A stretch of 64,000 nt of DNA from an uncultured Flavobacteriaceae bacterium (GCA_947487895.1 CANKYF010000008.1:116986-180985), one strand, 5' to 3'. Counted from the stretch's first letter, positions 42,099-53,477 are shown. The notes: a model not told the origin generated them from the sequence alone. Translations and numbers: made by a program.

Positions 42099-45083
42099 AT
42101 GAAAAAACTAATTCTTTTTTGTTTTTTGATAGCTTCAGTAACTGTAAAAGCTCAATCATTTCAAGGTTGGGAAAGAAAGCAAGCTATAACAATTAATAGC
42201 AGTCAAATCTCTGGAACAGCCAATCTTACAGATTTTCCACTTTTAGTCACTTTAGATCATTTAAATAGTGAGATTGTAGATGGTGGTACAAATTCTGCAT
42301 TAAATGGAGGTGGAGATATTCGTTTTTCAAGTGATGCAGATGGGAATTATCCCTTAGCAGTAGAGATCGTAGAATTTGTAACCAGTGCAACTCCAGCTAA
42401 TAGAAAATGTCAGATTTGGGTAAAGGTACCAACAGTAAAAGCTTCATCAGATACCACTATTTATATATGGTACAATAAAGTAGGGGAAATGCAACCAGCA
42501 TCAAATAGTATATATGGTAGTCAGGCTGTATGGAGTAACTATCATTTTGTGTCTCATGATGGTCTGTATGATAGTGCTACTAACCAAAATCTAACAGTTC
42601 ATGGTAACCCAAATATAGGAGTTACTCCTTATGGAGGGAATAGCTGGGTAGGTAATGGAACCACAGATTTTATGTCTTTGCCAGATGGAGGTATCGATAT
42701 AAGCGGCAGTTTAAGTATTTCTATTTGGAAAAAAAACACCGCACCAACTACAAATTTTGGCACTTCAATGGCTCTATATAATTCTACTGGTTGGCTTAGA
42801 TTAATAAGTTATGGCAATTATACTAGCAATGCAGCTCAAACTTGGTTTACTTCAGAGCCTGCCTCAAATAATGTAGGAAATGGAGCTCGGTTTTATCCAG
42901 TATCAGATCCATTAGGGTGGCATTATTTTTCTGTTACTGAAACTACAGTTAACGGATATGATGAATTGTTTAGAGGAGATGGTACAGCAACTACAGAATC
43001 GCCAATAACTTCTGGATATAACTGGCATAGGCCAGCTATGTTAGATTCTATTTTATTAGGAAATGCTAATGAGAGTACAATTGGGGGCTCTTTTTTACAT
43101 GGAGAATTAGCAGAAGCTAGAATAGCTTCTTTTGTTATTTCGCCTGCGTTTTCAGATGCAGATTATAATAATATGAATGATCCAGCAACATTTGCAACAG
43201 CGGGTACTCCAGAAGACAGTGGATATGGGAATACAATTAATCAAGAATTTTACACAGTTTCAAATGCTGCGAACATTTCTAATGAAATTAATTCTACCAC
43301 TGGTTGGAATGGTATTGGAGTAACAACAGTAAATTCTGTAGCAGATACAGATGGTTCAAGTAACTATTCAATAGAAATTACAAGAGGTAATGGTTCTGGG
43401 TTTAATGCAGCTCAAACTACTATTTCTAATCTTAACAATGGTGAACAATATAATGTTGTTATACGTGCTAGAAAAGATGTTAATAATACAGGAAATAATC
43501 CCTTTTTCTTTAATTGGTCAGGAATTTCAGAAACCATAAACACTCCAGTTACAGGAAGCACATATGAAGATTACATTTTTCCTATCACATCAGATGGAAA
43601 TAATTTAGTTATCACAGTTTATGCTTGTGATTGTAGTGTAGCAACTGATAAACTATACATTAGTAGTGTTTCTGTAATACCTGTAAATAATACTAGTAAC
43701 CAAGCACCAACAGCACCAACCTTATCAAGCACAGCTCAAACAGATACTACAGTAGATTTAAGTTGGTCTGGAGCTACAGATGATGTAGCAGTAACAGGCT
43801 ATAATGTGTATCAAAACGGTTCTTTAATTACAACTTTAGGTAATGTCACTACTTACCAAGTAACAGGGCTAACTGCTTCAACATCATATAACTTTACAGT
43901 AACAGCTTTAGATGCAGCTAGTAATGAAAGTGTAGTTAGTAATGTTGTTGCTGTTACTACAAACTCTAATACATCAAATCAAGCTGTGAATTTGTTAAAT
44001 ACATCAGGTTGGACAGAAGGTATAGGCTCTGCTCCTGGGTTTGATAAATATGGTATGGATTCAGAAAACATTAGGGAGATGGGGATAGGTCCTCATGGAA
44101 CGTCAGTACTTCTATGGAAGGCTGTTCCAGATAGTAATACCGTAATAGGCGGTGGCGGATGGCATTCAGGTTATCACAATATAGACCATACAAAAAGCTA
44201 CAGATTTACAGTTTGGACAAAAAAAACTAATTCTCAAGATGGAAGAACATTTTTTGCGTTTTCGTCTAAAGATGCTTTAGGAGGATATACTAATAACCTT
44301 CTCAATGGAAATTCGGCGGGAACTAACCCTTATTTTTTCGCAGGAGATTTACAAACATTAGATAATTGGTATCTATTAGTAGCTTATGTACATAGTAGTG
44401 ACTATACTCATACAAGTAGTATTGGTGGTATTTATGATGGAATAACCGGAAGTAAAGTTAGGACTATAAATGATTTTAAATTTCATCCAGGGGCTGTTGA
44501 AATAAACAATAAAGTTGAGCTATATCAAAGTACTAATACTAATGATAATCAATTTTTTTATGGACCTACTTTATATGAAATAAATGGTTCAGAACCTAGT
44601 ATACAGGAACTTATAAATGCGCAACCTAACAACAATTCTAATTCATCAGGAGGTTCAGGAGTTTGGAGTTTAAACAATCAAGATGTGTATTATAATAACG
44701 GTAATGTTGCCATTGGAACCAATGAGGTACCAACAGGATACCAATTAGCAGTTAATGGTAAAGTAATAAGTGAAGAAGTAAAAGTACAATTACAAACTAA
44801 TTGGCCAGATTATGTATTCTCAGAAAGGTACAATTTACCTACCCTGAAAGAAATTGAAGCATACATAGAAGAGAATGGTCATTTACAAAATATACCATCT
44901 GCAAAAGTAGTAGAGCGAGAAGGTCTTCAGTTAGGTGATATGAATGCCAAACTTTTAGAGAAAATAGAAGAATTAACGCTTTATATCATTCAACAGCAAA
45001 AAGAATTAGAAGATCAAAAGGAGAAAAATAAATCTCTAGAAAATCGTCTGGTAAAATTAGAAAATACTCTTAAAAAACAATAA
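42099..45083 (+). CDS. Modular secreted protein with DUF2341/LamG-like N-terminus and the same FN3 and tail module
   Basis: A 994-residue paralogue of the previous protein at its C-terminal half. Signal peptide (FLIASVTVKAQ), DUF2341-like segment (about 20-140: FQGWERKQAITINSSQ, NLTDFPLLVTLDH, IWVKVP...TTIYIWY), a LamG/concanavalin-like domain (about 150-360), the QEFYTVSNAANISNEIN sandwich (about 385-525), one FN3 (540-620) very like that of the neighbour, a further sandwich (640-835, TSGWTEGIGSAPGFDKYGMD), and the GVWSLNNQDVYYNNGNVAIG tail with C-terminal coiled coil. Sugar binding or adhesion is likely. Confidence 0.82.
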   Translation: MKKLILFCFLIASVTVKAQSFQGWERKQAITINSSQISGTANLTDFPLLVTLDHLNSEIVDGGTNSALNGGGDIRFSSDADGNYPLAVEIVEFVTSATPANRKCQIWVKVPTVKASSDTTIYIWYNKVGEMQPASNSIYGSQAVWSNYHFVSHDGLYDSATNQNLTVHGNPNIGVTPYGGNSWVGNGTTDFMSLPDGGIDISGSLSISIWKKNTAPTTNFGTSMALYNSTGWLRLISYGNYTSNAAQTWFTSEPASNNVGNGARFYPVSDPLGWHYFSVTETTVNGYDELFRGDGTATTESPITSGYNWHRPAMLDSILLGNANESTIGGSFLHGELAEARIASFVISPAFSDADYNNMNDPATFATAGTPEDSGYGNTINQEFYTVSNAANISNEINSTTGWNGIGVTTVNSVADTDGSSNYSIEITRGNGSGFNAAQTTISNLNNGEQYNVVIRARKDVNNTGNNPFFFNWSGISETINTPVTGSTYEDYIFPITSDGNNLVITVYACDCSVATDKLYISSVSVIPVNNTSNQAPTAPTLSSTAQTDTTVDLSWSGATDDVAVTGYNVYQNGSLITTLGNVTTYQVTGLTASTSYNFTVTALDAASNESVVSNVVAVTTNSNTSNQAVNLLNTSGWTEGIGSAPGFDKYGMDSENIREMGIGPHGTSVLLWKAVPDSNTVIGGGGWHSGYHNIDHTKSYRFTVWTKKTNSQDGRTFFAFSSKDALGGYTNNLLNGNSAGTNPYFFAGDLQTLDNWYLLVAYVHSSDYTHTSSIGGIYDGITGSKVRTINDFKFHPGAVEINNKVELYQSTNTNDNQFFYGPTLYEINGSEPSIQELINAQPNNNSNSSGGSGVWSLNNQDVYYNNGNVAIGTNEVPTGYQLAVNGKVISEEVKVQLQTNWPDYVFSERYNLPTLKEIEAYIEENGHLQNIPSAKVVEREGLQLGDMNAKLLEKIEELTLYIIQQQKELEDQKEKNKSLENRLVKLENTLKKQ

Positions 45084-45093
45084 CGCTTTAATT

Positions 45094-48000
45094 ATGATTA
45101 GTCTCATTAAAAAAAGTAAATACTCAAAAATAGTTGCAAGTTATTTAGCAATTCAGTTATTAGTTACAACTATTCAACCTTCTCAGCTTTTTGCACTAAC
45201 AGGAGGGCCATCACAACCTGAGTTTAACTCTTTTACGCCTATTGGTACTTCAGACATGGTAAATCTATCATCTGGTGATTTCAACTATAACATCCCTATT
45301 ATGGATGTTGGTGGTTATCCTTTAAATCTTGCCTATAATTCTGGTATTACCATGGATCAAGAGGCCTCTTGGGTAGGTTTAGGTTGGAACCTTAATGTGG
45401 GGCAAATTGCTAGAAATGTACGTGGTATACCAGATGATTTTAAAGGCGATGAAATTAGGTATGAAAATGATATGAGGCAGAATGTAACCGTGGGAACAAG
45501 CATTGGGATAAGGCAAGGACTATTTGGAGAAGATTCTCCTTTTGGTTATGGTTTAAGTTTAGGAGTAGAATATAACAATTTCTCAGGCATATCATTTAAA
45601 CCTTCACTAGGGTTAAGTTATGAGATAAGTAATCAAACTAGCTTAGGGTTAAAGTTATCTGCATCTACTACAGAGGGCGCTACAGTAACTCCAAGTGTGT
45701 CTTTAAGTAACATATTAACAGCCAAAAAAGATGATTTTGTAAACTCAGCTTCTGGTAATTTTGGAGTCAGTTTTAATTCGAGAAAGGGTCTTGAAAATGC
45801 AACTTTTACAGCGACTAATAAAAGAACATATTTAGAAAAACTAGAAGATGGAGATAAGGTAGAAAGCGGTGAAGGAACTGTAGGAGCTAGTATTTCTTTT
45901 AATGATCAAAGTTATACGCCAACTAAACGGGCTGGTTTAAAAAATAGCAGTTTTTCATTTAATGGAGGAGTTGGTACCACAGTTTTTGGTGCAGATGTTC
46001 AATTAAGATTAAATGGTTATGGTTCGTATCAAAATATTAGAAACTCAGAAAAAGATAAAACTATTCCTGCTTTTGGATATGAACATACAGAAGCTAATGA
46101 AGGGTTAAATGGTGTTTTAGACTTTAACAGAGAAAAGGAACGAGCTTATTCAGAAAATACTACTATTCTACCCATTACTAATTATACCTATGATATTTAT
46201 GCCATCCATGGGCAAGGTGCTGGAGGTCAGTTTAGACCATTTAGAAGTCAAACAAGTTATGTATACGATAGTAAAATATCTGATCATGGAGCTGGTGGGA
46301 GTTTTGGTTTAGAAGCAGATGTTGGTAATTTAGTCCATGTAGGTTTTGATATTAAAGTGTCTCCTTCTACAAGTTATACTGGTAAATGGGAAGATAAAAA
46401 TTTTGCTTTGGCAAAATTTACTGAAAAAGAAAGTGATAACAATGCTATAGATTATGAGCCTGTGTACTTTCAAACCATTGGAGAATTAGGTTTAGATCCT
46501 GAGCCTGAAATTTTTAATGAGGCATTGTACAACAATAAAGCCATTAAAATAGGACTGGGAGGTTCTAGGTACAACAGAAAAGCGTTGTCAGAATTTAGAG
46601 TAAAATCTGCTAATGATGGTACTAATGGCTCTGTAAATGGAACTTCTAAGTATGATATTGAAAGTATAGACTCTAAAATTATTAGATCTAAGCGTAAAAG
46701 TAGAAATCAGTCTATTTTAAAAATATCTAATGCAGATGCTGAGCATGATAAGTTTGTAGAGAAAAGAAATGATGATTTTGCGAAGTCTCATCATACTGTT
46801 GGTGTAAAAGTATTGAAGCCAGACGGAAGCACGTATGTGTTTGGTAAAGCGGCTTACAATACTAAAAAAGTAGAAGCTACTTTTGATGTTTCTGGAATTG
46901 GTAAAGCTAATATAGATTGCAGTACAGGAATTATTACAGGAATTGGGGGCAGTAACATTGATGGTGGAGATCCTAGAAGAGCAAGTAACAAATACAACAG
47001 CGATGAGTTTTTAAACAAAATAACCACACCTGCTTATGCGCATTCTTATTTATTAAGTAGTGTTTTAAGTAGTGATTATGAGGATATTGATAATAATGGA
47101 CCTTCATTAAACGATTTAGGGGCTTATACCTTATTCTCTTATAAACAATCTGATAACGATTATAAATGGCGAGTACCATATAATACTAATGAAGCTTCTT
47201 ATAACGAAGGCTTAAAATCTAAAAATAATGACCAAAAAGGAAATTATTTATACGGAGAAAAAGAGTTATTATACATTGAGAAAATAGAAACGAAAACACA
47301 TGTTGCTATTTTTAAATTGAAAAATAGAGAAGATGGCAGAGGTGCTAAAGGAGAAACTGTAGAAGCGCTAACAGGTCCAGGATATCAAAGAGCAATAGAT
47401 AAGATTTACTTGTTATCAAGACCAGAATTTGAACCATATAGAAATCTGTTTGAGGGTGGTGTTTCAGATAATAACCCTGTTTACGATACTTTAGAAGATC
47501 TGGCTATAAAAGTAGCCCATTTTGATTACAACTATTCGCTTTGTCCTGGTGTACCAAATAATTTAAATGGAGGTGGAAAACTAACTTTAGATAAAGTTTA
47601 TTTTACCTATAGAGGTTCTAATATGGGTAAGTACACACCCTATAAATTTAATTATGTAAAAGATTTTGATGGAGATGGAGACATTGATAATAACGAACCT
47701 TATAACTTAAAAGGGTATGATGTTTGGGGTAATTATAAAGAAAACGATTCTTCAGCAGGATGTGAAGCAAACGACCCAATTACTGCAGCCGAATTCCCTT
47801 ATACAGATCAAAACAAATCTATAGCAAATAATAATGCAAGACAATGGACATTGACTTCAATAGATTTACCATCTGGAGGTAAATTAGAAGTAGAGGCTGA
47901 AGCAGATGATTACCAGTACGTACAAAACAAAAAAGTAATGCAGATGTTTAATGTTACAGGGGCTGGTAATAGTAAAACACCATCTGAGGTGCAATTAAAC

Positions 48001-51000
48001 ACACCACAGTTGTATAATGGTGGTAACCATTCAGATTATATATATGTAAAACTAAGTGATACATCTCTAGGGTTAACTACCCAAGATTTATTAGATAAGT
48101 ATATTGGCAACCAAATTGAGGAGCCTATAATGTTTAGAATGCTATTAAACATGACCAATAAAGGTTGGCAATCAGATTATGTTACAGGTTATTTTGAATT
48201 AAGTGGAAGCACTCCTACAGATTTTGAAGTAATTAATTTACCTAGTGGGTCTTATGCGGTATTACCTTTAAGAAAACTAGATAAAGAAGGAGGTTTAATT
48301 AATAGCGGAGTAGATGTAAACCCAATAGCCAAAGCAGGATGGTATTATGGTAGAACTTACTTAAATAGAGAAGTATATAGTTTAGGAGGAAAATCTTCAA
48401 ACTCAAATTTTGTGAGTATAGTTGGAGATTTGGTATCTAGTTTAGGCGCTGTATTTGAGATTTTCTCAGGCCCCAATGGTAGACTTCAAGAAAAGGGTTG
48501 TGCTCGCATTTTTAATCCTGAAAAATCATGGGTACGTCTATTAAATCCTACTAAAAGAAAATTAGGAGGTGGTTTAAGAGTTACTAAAATACAATTACAT
48601 GATAATTGGGATGGTATGACAGGTAATTTAGATAACCCTTTATACAAACAGTTTTATGGACAAGAATATAATTATAATAATGAAGATGGAAATACCAGCG
48701 GTGTAGCCACTTTTGAACCAGCTTCAAGTAAGGAGAACCCATTTGTTGAACCAGTATATGACAAGCAATCTAACAGTCTTAGAGATAGGATATCTGCGCC
48801 TAAAGAATCTAATTATACCGAGAAACCAATTGGTGAGTCATTTTTTCCGTCACCTACTGTTACTTATGGTCGTGTTGAAGTTAAAAACTTAAAGAGAGAA
48901 AAATCAGTCGGTAATAATGAAACATTAACACTAAAAAAGCATGCTACAGGTAAAGTAGTGAATGAATTTTATACCTCATTTGATTTTCCTACCATAACAG
49001 ATCATACAGATGTTAACCCATCGTATTCTGATAATGCAAGTGGTCTTGCTAGTATATTTAACATTTCTGTTCGTAATCATTTTACATTATCTCAAGGGTT
49101 TGTTGTAGAAACCAATGATATGAATGGGAAAATGAGAAGTCAACGTGTATATCCAGAAGGGCAAGAAACACCTATTTCTGGTGTAGACTATAATTTTAGT
49201 ATGAAAGAAGATGGCACATTAGAAAACGTATTGCCAACAATTGATGAAAGAGGTATGGTAGATACTTCTAAAACTTTAGGGTTTCATTACGATGTAGTTA
49301 ATGATTTTAGAGAAAATTATAGTAAATCTGAAACCTTTGGTGTAAATACCAATTTCACAGCATTTTTAGCAGGTATATTTCCTGGGTTTGTGGTATTTCC
49401 AGTACCTCAATATGCATTTCATGAAAATATTCTAAGAACCGCTGTTACTACAAAAGTGATTCATAAAACAGGAATTTTAAAAGAAAAAGTTGCTTATGAT
49501 TTAGGCGCTAAAGTATCTACAGAGAATTTAGCATGGGATGCCAAAACAGGAGATGTATTGTTAACCAAAACGGTTAATGAATATGATAAATCTTACTATA
49601 ACTTTACCTATCCTGCTTATTGGTACTATAAAGGTATGGACCAAGCTAGTAGTAACCTAGGTATTGAAGGCGTTTTAATTTCTGCAGAAGAAGGAGAATT
49701 GTTTGATATAGCTACCAAAAATGGCTTAGACATCACCAGTAATAACCCTTTTTATCCAGGAGACATGGTTCAAACCTATTTACCTACTGCGTTATCTGAA
49801 AATCAGCATGAACTACTTTGGGTTGCTAAAGTAGAAGGCAACAAAATTGCCTTAATGGATAAAGATGGAAACATTATAAACCATGAATGTTCACCTTTTG
49901 TAAAATCTGGTGAAATTGAGTTTAAAATTGTCAGATCTGGTTACAGAAATCAACAAAGTGCATCAATGTCTTCAGTTACAAGTCTGGTTAATCCAATAGA
50001 TGTTGATAACGATGCACATTTACCAAGTGGAGAATATAACGATATAACCTATCAAACATTTAATACCAATCAATCGGTATCTAGTATCAATCCAAAAGTA
50101 ATAAATGCTAGTGCGGTTAAATACAATGATTATTGGGCACCACAAGATCAGTTAGGGCTACCAAGATTATTGCCAGCAGTAGCTGCAGAATTTGATAAGG
50201 CTCTAGATGAGGAAGAATCTACTCAACCAGAAGTGAATTTTGATGCCTATGGCTTCAATCCATATTTATACAATGTAAGAGGAGAATGGCGTGCTGTACA
50301 GTCTTACGCTTACTTAACTAATAGAACAAGTGAGATTATAGATAATGCTAACCCTAATCTTCAGGATGACGGATTCTTTAAAAGGTTTTTACCTTACTAC
50401 CTAAGTTATGGTACATGGGAAATACAGCAAGAAGATGATAGATGGCGAACAGCAAGCACCGTAACAAAGTATAGCCCTTATGGAGCAGAATTAGAAAATA
50501 AAGATGCTTTGGGCAGACACTCTTCAGCTACTTATGGGTATGGCTATACCTTGCCTACGGCAGTAGCATCTAATAATAAATATGGTGAGATTGCATTTGA
50601 TGGTTTTGAGGATGGTGACTATAGTGAACCACTAAACCAAACGTCTGCAGTAGTTGATGAAATTAATTATGATACTAAAGAGATTACCTATTTTAACAGA
50701 GACCACTTTAGTTTTAATAAGTTAAGCCAAGACACCCAAGGAAATGGTGAAGTAAGTCTAGAAGAGTCTCATACAGGTACAAAAAGTTATAAACTCACCG
50801 GTGATAAAGTGCAAGTTACCAAAGGGCTCACAGATTATAATCATATAATACAAGAATACCCTTGTTATGAATCTGATGATCAAGATGCCGTTATACCTAT
50901 AACTGTAGACCGTATCTTGGTAACACCTTTGCCTCAAGAAGCAGCTGGTTCCCAAGGAACAGTTGTTGCAGGATTTTATGGAGATAATAATCCCGTAACA

Positions 51001-51390
51001 TGGCAATATACAATCACAGGTCAGCCAAATGATATTGTATATATGCATTGTAAAATGCATAATCAGGTAAGCGATATTAATGGAGAATCGAGTACACGTA
51101 TAACACTTAATACTAATCCTCAAGAGAGTACTTTTAATGATGCTAATCAATTTACAATTTCGCTAGAGATGGTTGTAAGTGATATTTTAAAGATACATCT
51201 AGATGATAATGGCGTGGCTAGTTTTACAGTAGAATCTAAGGTATATCATAGTGGAATTAATCCAACTAATTCATCAACATTTGTACCTACATTTTTTGCT
51301 AGGTCTACTATAAGGTTTTTTGATGCCTTAGGTAGAGATAAAAATTCTAATGTACATGGGTATGTTAATTCATATAGTAAATCCTTATAA
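45094..51390 (+). CDS. Giant RHS-associated shell-type secreted protein (SpvB/TcB-like N-part)
   Basis: A 2098-residue protein with signal peptide. Its mature start (GGPSQPEFNSFTPIGTSDMV, NLSSGDFNYNIPIMDVGGYP, MDQEASWVGLGWNLNVGQIARN) is the conserved opening of the first large protein in many flavobacterial RHS operons. The rest is beta-rich with repeated K-x-D-G-S-T-Y-x-F-G type strands, E-Y-D-K-S-Y-Y-N, and SATYGYGYTLPTAVASNN near residue 1810, resembling TcB/SpvB beta-propeller and YD-like strips without a regular spacing. No RHS core end occurs here, so the shell appears to be shared among this and the next proteins. Confidence 0.75.
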   Translation: MISLIKKSKYSKIVASYLAIQLLVTTIQPSQLFALTGGPSQPEFNSFTPIGTSDMVNLSSGDFNYNIPIMDVGGYPLNLAYNSGITMDQEASWVGLGWNLNVGQIARNVRGIPDDFKGDEIRYENDMRQNVTVGTSIGIRQGLFGEDSPFGYGLSLGVEYNNFSGISFKPSLGLSYEISNQTSLGLKLSASTTEGATVTPSVSLSNILTAKKDDFVNSASGNFGVSFNSRKGLENATFTATNKRTYLEKLEDGDKVESGEGTVGASISFNDQSYTPTKRAGLKNSSFSFNGGVGTTVFGADVQLRLNGYGSYQNIRNSEKDKTIPAFGYEHTEANEGLNGVLDFNREKERAYSENTTILPITNYTYDIYAIHGQGAGGQFRPFRSQTSYVYDSKISDHGAGGSFGLEADVGNLVHVGFDIKVSPSTSYTGKWEDKNFALAKFTEKESDNNAIDYEPVYFQTIGELGLDPEPEIFNEALYNNKAIKIGLGGSRYNRKALSEFRVKSANDGTNGSVNGTSKYDIESIDSKIIRSKRKSRNQSILKISNADAEHDKFVEKRNDDFAKSHHTVGVKVLKPDGSTYVFGKAAYNTKKVEATFDVSGIGKANIDCSTGIITGIGGSNIDGGDPRRASNKYNSDEFLNKITTPAYAHSYLLSSVLSSDYEDIDNNGPSLNDLGAYTLFSYKQSDNDYKWRVPYNTNEASYNEGLKSKNNDQKGNYLYGEKELLYIEKIETKTHVAIFKLKNREDGRGAKGETVEALTGPGYQRAIDKIYLLSRPEFEPYRNLFEGGVSDNNPVYDTLEDLAIKVAHFDYNYSLCPGVPNNLNGGGKLTLDKVYFTYRGSNMGKYTPYKFNYVKDFDGDGDIDNNEPYNLKGYDVWGNYKENDSSAGCEANDPITAAEFPYTDQNKSIANNNARQWTLTSIDLPSGGKLEVEAEADDYQYVQNKKVMQMFNVTGAGNSKTPSEVQLNTPQLYNGGNHSDYIYVKLSDTSLGLTTQDLLDKYIGNQIEEPIMFRMLLNMTNKGWQSDYVTGYFELSGSTPTDFEVINLPSGSYAVLPLRKLDKEGGLINSGVDVNPIAKAGWYYGRTYLNREVYSLGGKSSNSNFVSIVGDLVSSLGAVFEIFSGPNGRLQEKGCARIFNPEKSWVRLLNPTKRKLGGGLRVTKIQLHDNWDGMTGNLDNPLYKQFYGQEYNYNNEDGNTSGVATFEPASSKENPFVEPVYDKQSNSLRDRISAPKESNYTEKPIGESFFPSPTVTYGRVEVKNLKREKSVGNNETLTLKKHATGKVVNEFYTSFDFPTITDHTDVNPSYSDNASGLASIFNISVRNHFTLSQGFVVETNDMNGKMRSQRVYPEGQETPISGVDYNFSMKEDGTLENVLPTIDERGMVDTSKTLGFHYDVVNDFRENYSKSETFGVNTNFTAFLAGIFPGFVVFPVPQYAFHENILRTAVTTKVIHKTGILKEKVAYDLGAKVSTENLAWDAKTGDVLLTKTVNEYDKSYYNFTYPAYWYYKGMDQASSNLGIEGVLISAEEGELFDIATKNGLDITSNNPFYPGDMVQTYLPTALSENQHELLWVAKVEGNKIALMDKDGNIINHECSPFVKSGEIEFKIVRSGYRNQQSASMSSVTSLVNPIDVDNDAHLPSGEYNDITYQTFNTNQSVSSINPKVINASAVKYNDYWAPQDQLGLPRLLPAVAAEFDKALDEEESTQPEVNFDAYGFNPYLYNVRGEWRAVQSYAYLTNRTSEIIDNANPNLQDDGFFKRFLPYYLSYGTWEIQQEDDRWRTASTVTKYSPYGAELENKDALGRHSSATYGYGYTLPTAVASNNKYGEIAFDGFEDGDYSEPLNQTSAVVDEINYDTKEITYFNRDHFSFNKLSQDTQGNGEVSLEESHTGTKSYKLTGDKVQVTKGLTDYNHIIQEYPCYESDDQDAVIPITVDRILVTPLPQEAAGSQGTVVAGFYGDNNPVTWQYTITGQPNDIVYMHCKMHNQVSDINGESSTRITLNTNPQESTFNDANQFTISLEMVVSDILKIHLDDNGVASFTVESKVYHSGINPTNSSTFVPTFFARSTIRFFDALGRDKNSNVHGYVNSYSKSL

Positions 51391-51399
51391 TATTTAATA

Positions 51400-52749
51400 A
51401 TGAATACTTCAATTAAAATACAATTATTATTAATTCTTCTGCTACTTACAAACGTATGTGTAGGTCAGGAAGAATTAGAATGTAAGCCAGTGATACCTTA
51501 TGAAGATGCTACTTTTGCTAATGCGCCTTCAAGTAATAGTACTTTAAATAATTTTTCAGGTACAATAACAAATACTACTTGGACTGCAATTGGTACACCA
51601 GATATTATTACCCCTGGAATAAATGGATGGCAAGGAGACTGTGATGAGTTTTGGGATGATCAAAATTGTGATGAAAATGATGCTATTGATATAATACGCA
51701 CTGATTTAAAGTCTGATGTATTTGGCGAAAATGATGCCATTGCAAGAGGTTACATAGATCATGATGAGACGTTGCATACAAAAAATGAAAATGTGCTAGG
51801 AGCCATTGAAGCAGAAGGGGTTTTTTGTACGGTTAAGTTGGAACCTGGAGAGACCTACTATTTGCGTTTTTCTCAAGTTAATGCCAGACGTCAAAGACAC
51901 AATCAATTTATAAGTTCAGCTAGATGGGTTGTAACACTAGATAATGTAGAAATAGGCAAAAGTATCTACATGCCAACCGCATCTCATAGTGAAGGAGAAC
52001 TAGCTTGGCAACAGTCTATTATGGTTTTTGAAGCAGATGATTCAATAACAGGAGAAGATCCTAGAACCTTGAGATTTGTTATGGAAGAATTACATCAAGA
52101 AGCTGATCATTTACATAATTTTAAGAACGCAATAGAAAATACTGTTTTTCCTCTAGATTATGATCAAGCCAATATTTTTAACTATTTACTTTTAGATAAT
52201 ATCTCTTTAGTACAAGAAGGTCATTGTACAGCAGCACCTGGTGTAACAGATAAAAATAATAGTTCATTTATACCAGAAATAGAAGAGCCTTATGTAATTA
52301 GTGCTTGGGTTAAAGAACAACATGCTACAGAACAAACTACGTATTCAAGTAACATAGAAATATCATTTAACAACGGTAATACAGTTACATCTCCTATTCA
52401 ATTTTCCCCTAGTGGTAATATTATAGATGGTTGGCAGCGAATAGAAGGTCATTTTACAATACCATTGGGTAGTACGGATATTAATATAGTTTTAAATAAT
52501 ACAGTAGACCCTAATCCAGCATATTTTGATGATATACGCATTTTTAATGCCAATGGTAGTATGAAAAGCTTTGTTTATGATCCAGTTACACAACGCTTAA
52601 TGGCTGAATTAGATGAAAACAATTACGCAACTCTTTATGAATATGATAAAGAAGGAGGTTTAGTGAGGGTTAAAAAAGAAACAGAACGAGGTATATACAC
52701 AATTCAAGAAACAAGATCAGGTAATTCTAAGTTAAACATCACAGAATGA
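51400..52749 (+). CDS. Secreted CBM-like protein ending in YD motif
   Basis: A 449-residue protein with signal peptide (LLLLTNVCVGQ). Two sandwich domains (about 25-290, with acidic, Cys-containing stretch GDCDEFWDDQNCDENDA; and 295-380, EPYVISAWVKEQHA, ...DGWQRIEGHFTIP) resemble carbohydrate-binding/discoidin modules. The C-terminus has YD-repeat text: FVYDPVTQRLMAELDENNYA, LYEYDKEGGLVRVKKETERG. I read it as a split-off piece of the RHS shell. Stop overlaps the next ATG by 4 bp. Confidence 0.78.
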   Translation: MNTSIKIQLLLILLLLTNVCVGQEELECKPVIPYEDATFANAPSSNSTLNNFSGTITNTTWTAIGTPDIITPGINGWQGDCDEFWDDQNCDENDAIDIIRTDLKSDVFGENDAIARGYIDHDETLHTKNENVLGAIEAEGVFCTVKLEPGETYYLRFSQVNARRQRHNQFISSARWVVTLDNVEIGKSIYMPTASHSEGELAWQQSIMVFEADDSITGEDPRTLRFVMEELHQEADHLHNFKNAIENTVFPLDYDQANIFNYLLLDNISLVQEGHCTAAPGVTDKNNSSFIPEIEEPYVISAWVKEQHATEQTTYSSNIEISFNNGNTVTSPIQFSPSGNIIDGWQRIEGHFTIPLGSTDINIVLNNTVDPNPAYFDDIRIFNANGSMKSFVYDPVTQRLMAELDENNYATLYEYDKEGGLVRVKKETERGIYTIQETRSGNSKLNITE

Positions 52750-53477
52750 TAAAATATATAAAAAAAGCAATAGTTGTTCTAACTTTTTTAGGTTGTTATA
52801 TGTTAACGTATGCTCAACAAACATCATTAAGTGCCACTGTTTTATTAGAAAAAGTAAGGCAGTCTTATGATAAAGAGAAAGTATATAGTTTTAATGTAAG
52901 ATATGAGCTGTTTAATAACCCTACAGCTACAGTTCCTGAAGAGTTCTATACAGGAAGAATTATTAGAAATGGTAACCAAAATTATTCAAAAATTAACAAT
53001 ACAGAATTTATACAATTCGCCAATGCGTATTTAAAGATTAATCATGATGAAAAAGCCATTTTATATGCAAATTCTCCTGCTAGTGAAATTAAGAATATAA
53101 CAGATTTAACAAGCTTTTTAAGTTACTTAAAAACATCAAATGTTAAACAAGAAGGAAATACATATGTATGTGAGTTAATAGCAAAAGAAGTAACTGCATT
53201 GCCATTTAGTAAAATGGAGCTATACATTGATGCGAAAAACTTTAAAATAAAAAAACAAGTTTCATATTTATTTCAACAATCTACATTTAAAGATAAAAAT
53301 GGTGTAGAAACTATGTCTAACCGAAGATTAGAATTAACATTTTCAAATTTTTCAAAAACAGTAGGAGAAATAGATAAAGTGTTTAGGTTAAACAATTACG
53401 TTACGGTTTCAGCTAATACTATAAATCCATCAAAAACATTAGAAGCATATGAACTATATAATGCTTCAAAAAACTAA
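52746..53477 (+). CDS. LolA-like outer-membrane lipoprotein carrier/sorting-fold protein
   Basis: A 243-residue protein with signal peptide ([15 protein letters not shown]; a lipobox at C17 is possible). [52 protein letters not shown] and [21 protein letters not shown] follow the half-barrel LolA/LolB-like pattern. It lies between two YD proteins and overlaps both, so it probably serves them, for instance as a periplasmic chaperone or anchor partner. It is not the housekeeping LolA, judging from context. Confidence 0.75.
   Translation: MIKYIKKAIVVLTFLGCYMLTYAQQTSLSATVLLEKVRQSYDKEKVYSFNVRYELFNNPTATVPEEFYTGRIIRNGNQNYSKINNTEFIQFANAYLKINHDEKAILYANSPASEIKNITDLTSFLSYLKTSNVKQEGNTYVCELIAKEVTALPFSKMELYIDAKNFKIKKQVSYLFQQSTFKDKNGVETMSNRRLELTFSNFSKTVGEIDKVFRLNNYVTVSANTINPSKTLEAYELYNASKN

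Noticed and set aside
39979..45083. Prophage tail-fibre genes
   Set aside because: The C-terminal module is tail-fibre-like, but there are signal peptides, no other phage genes, and the module is common in flavobacterial surface proteins.
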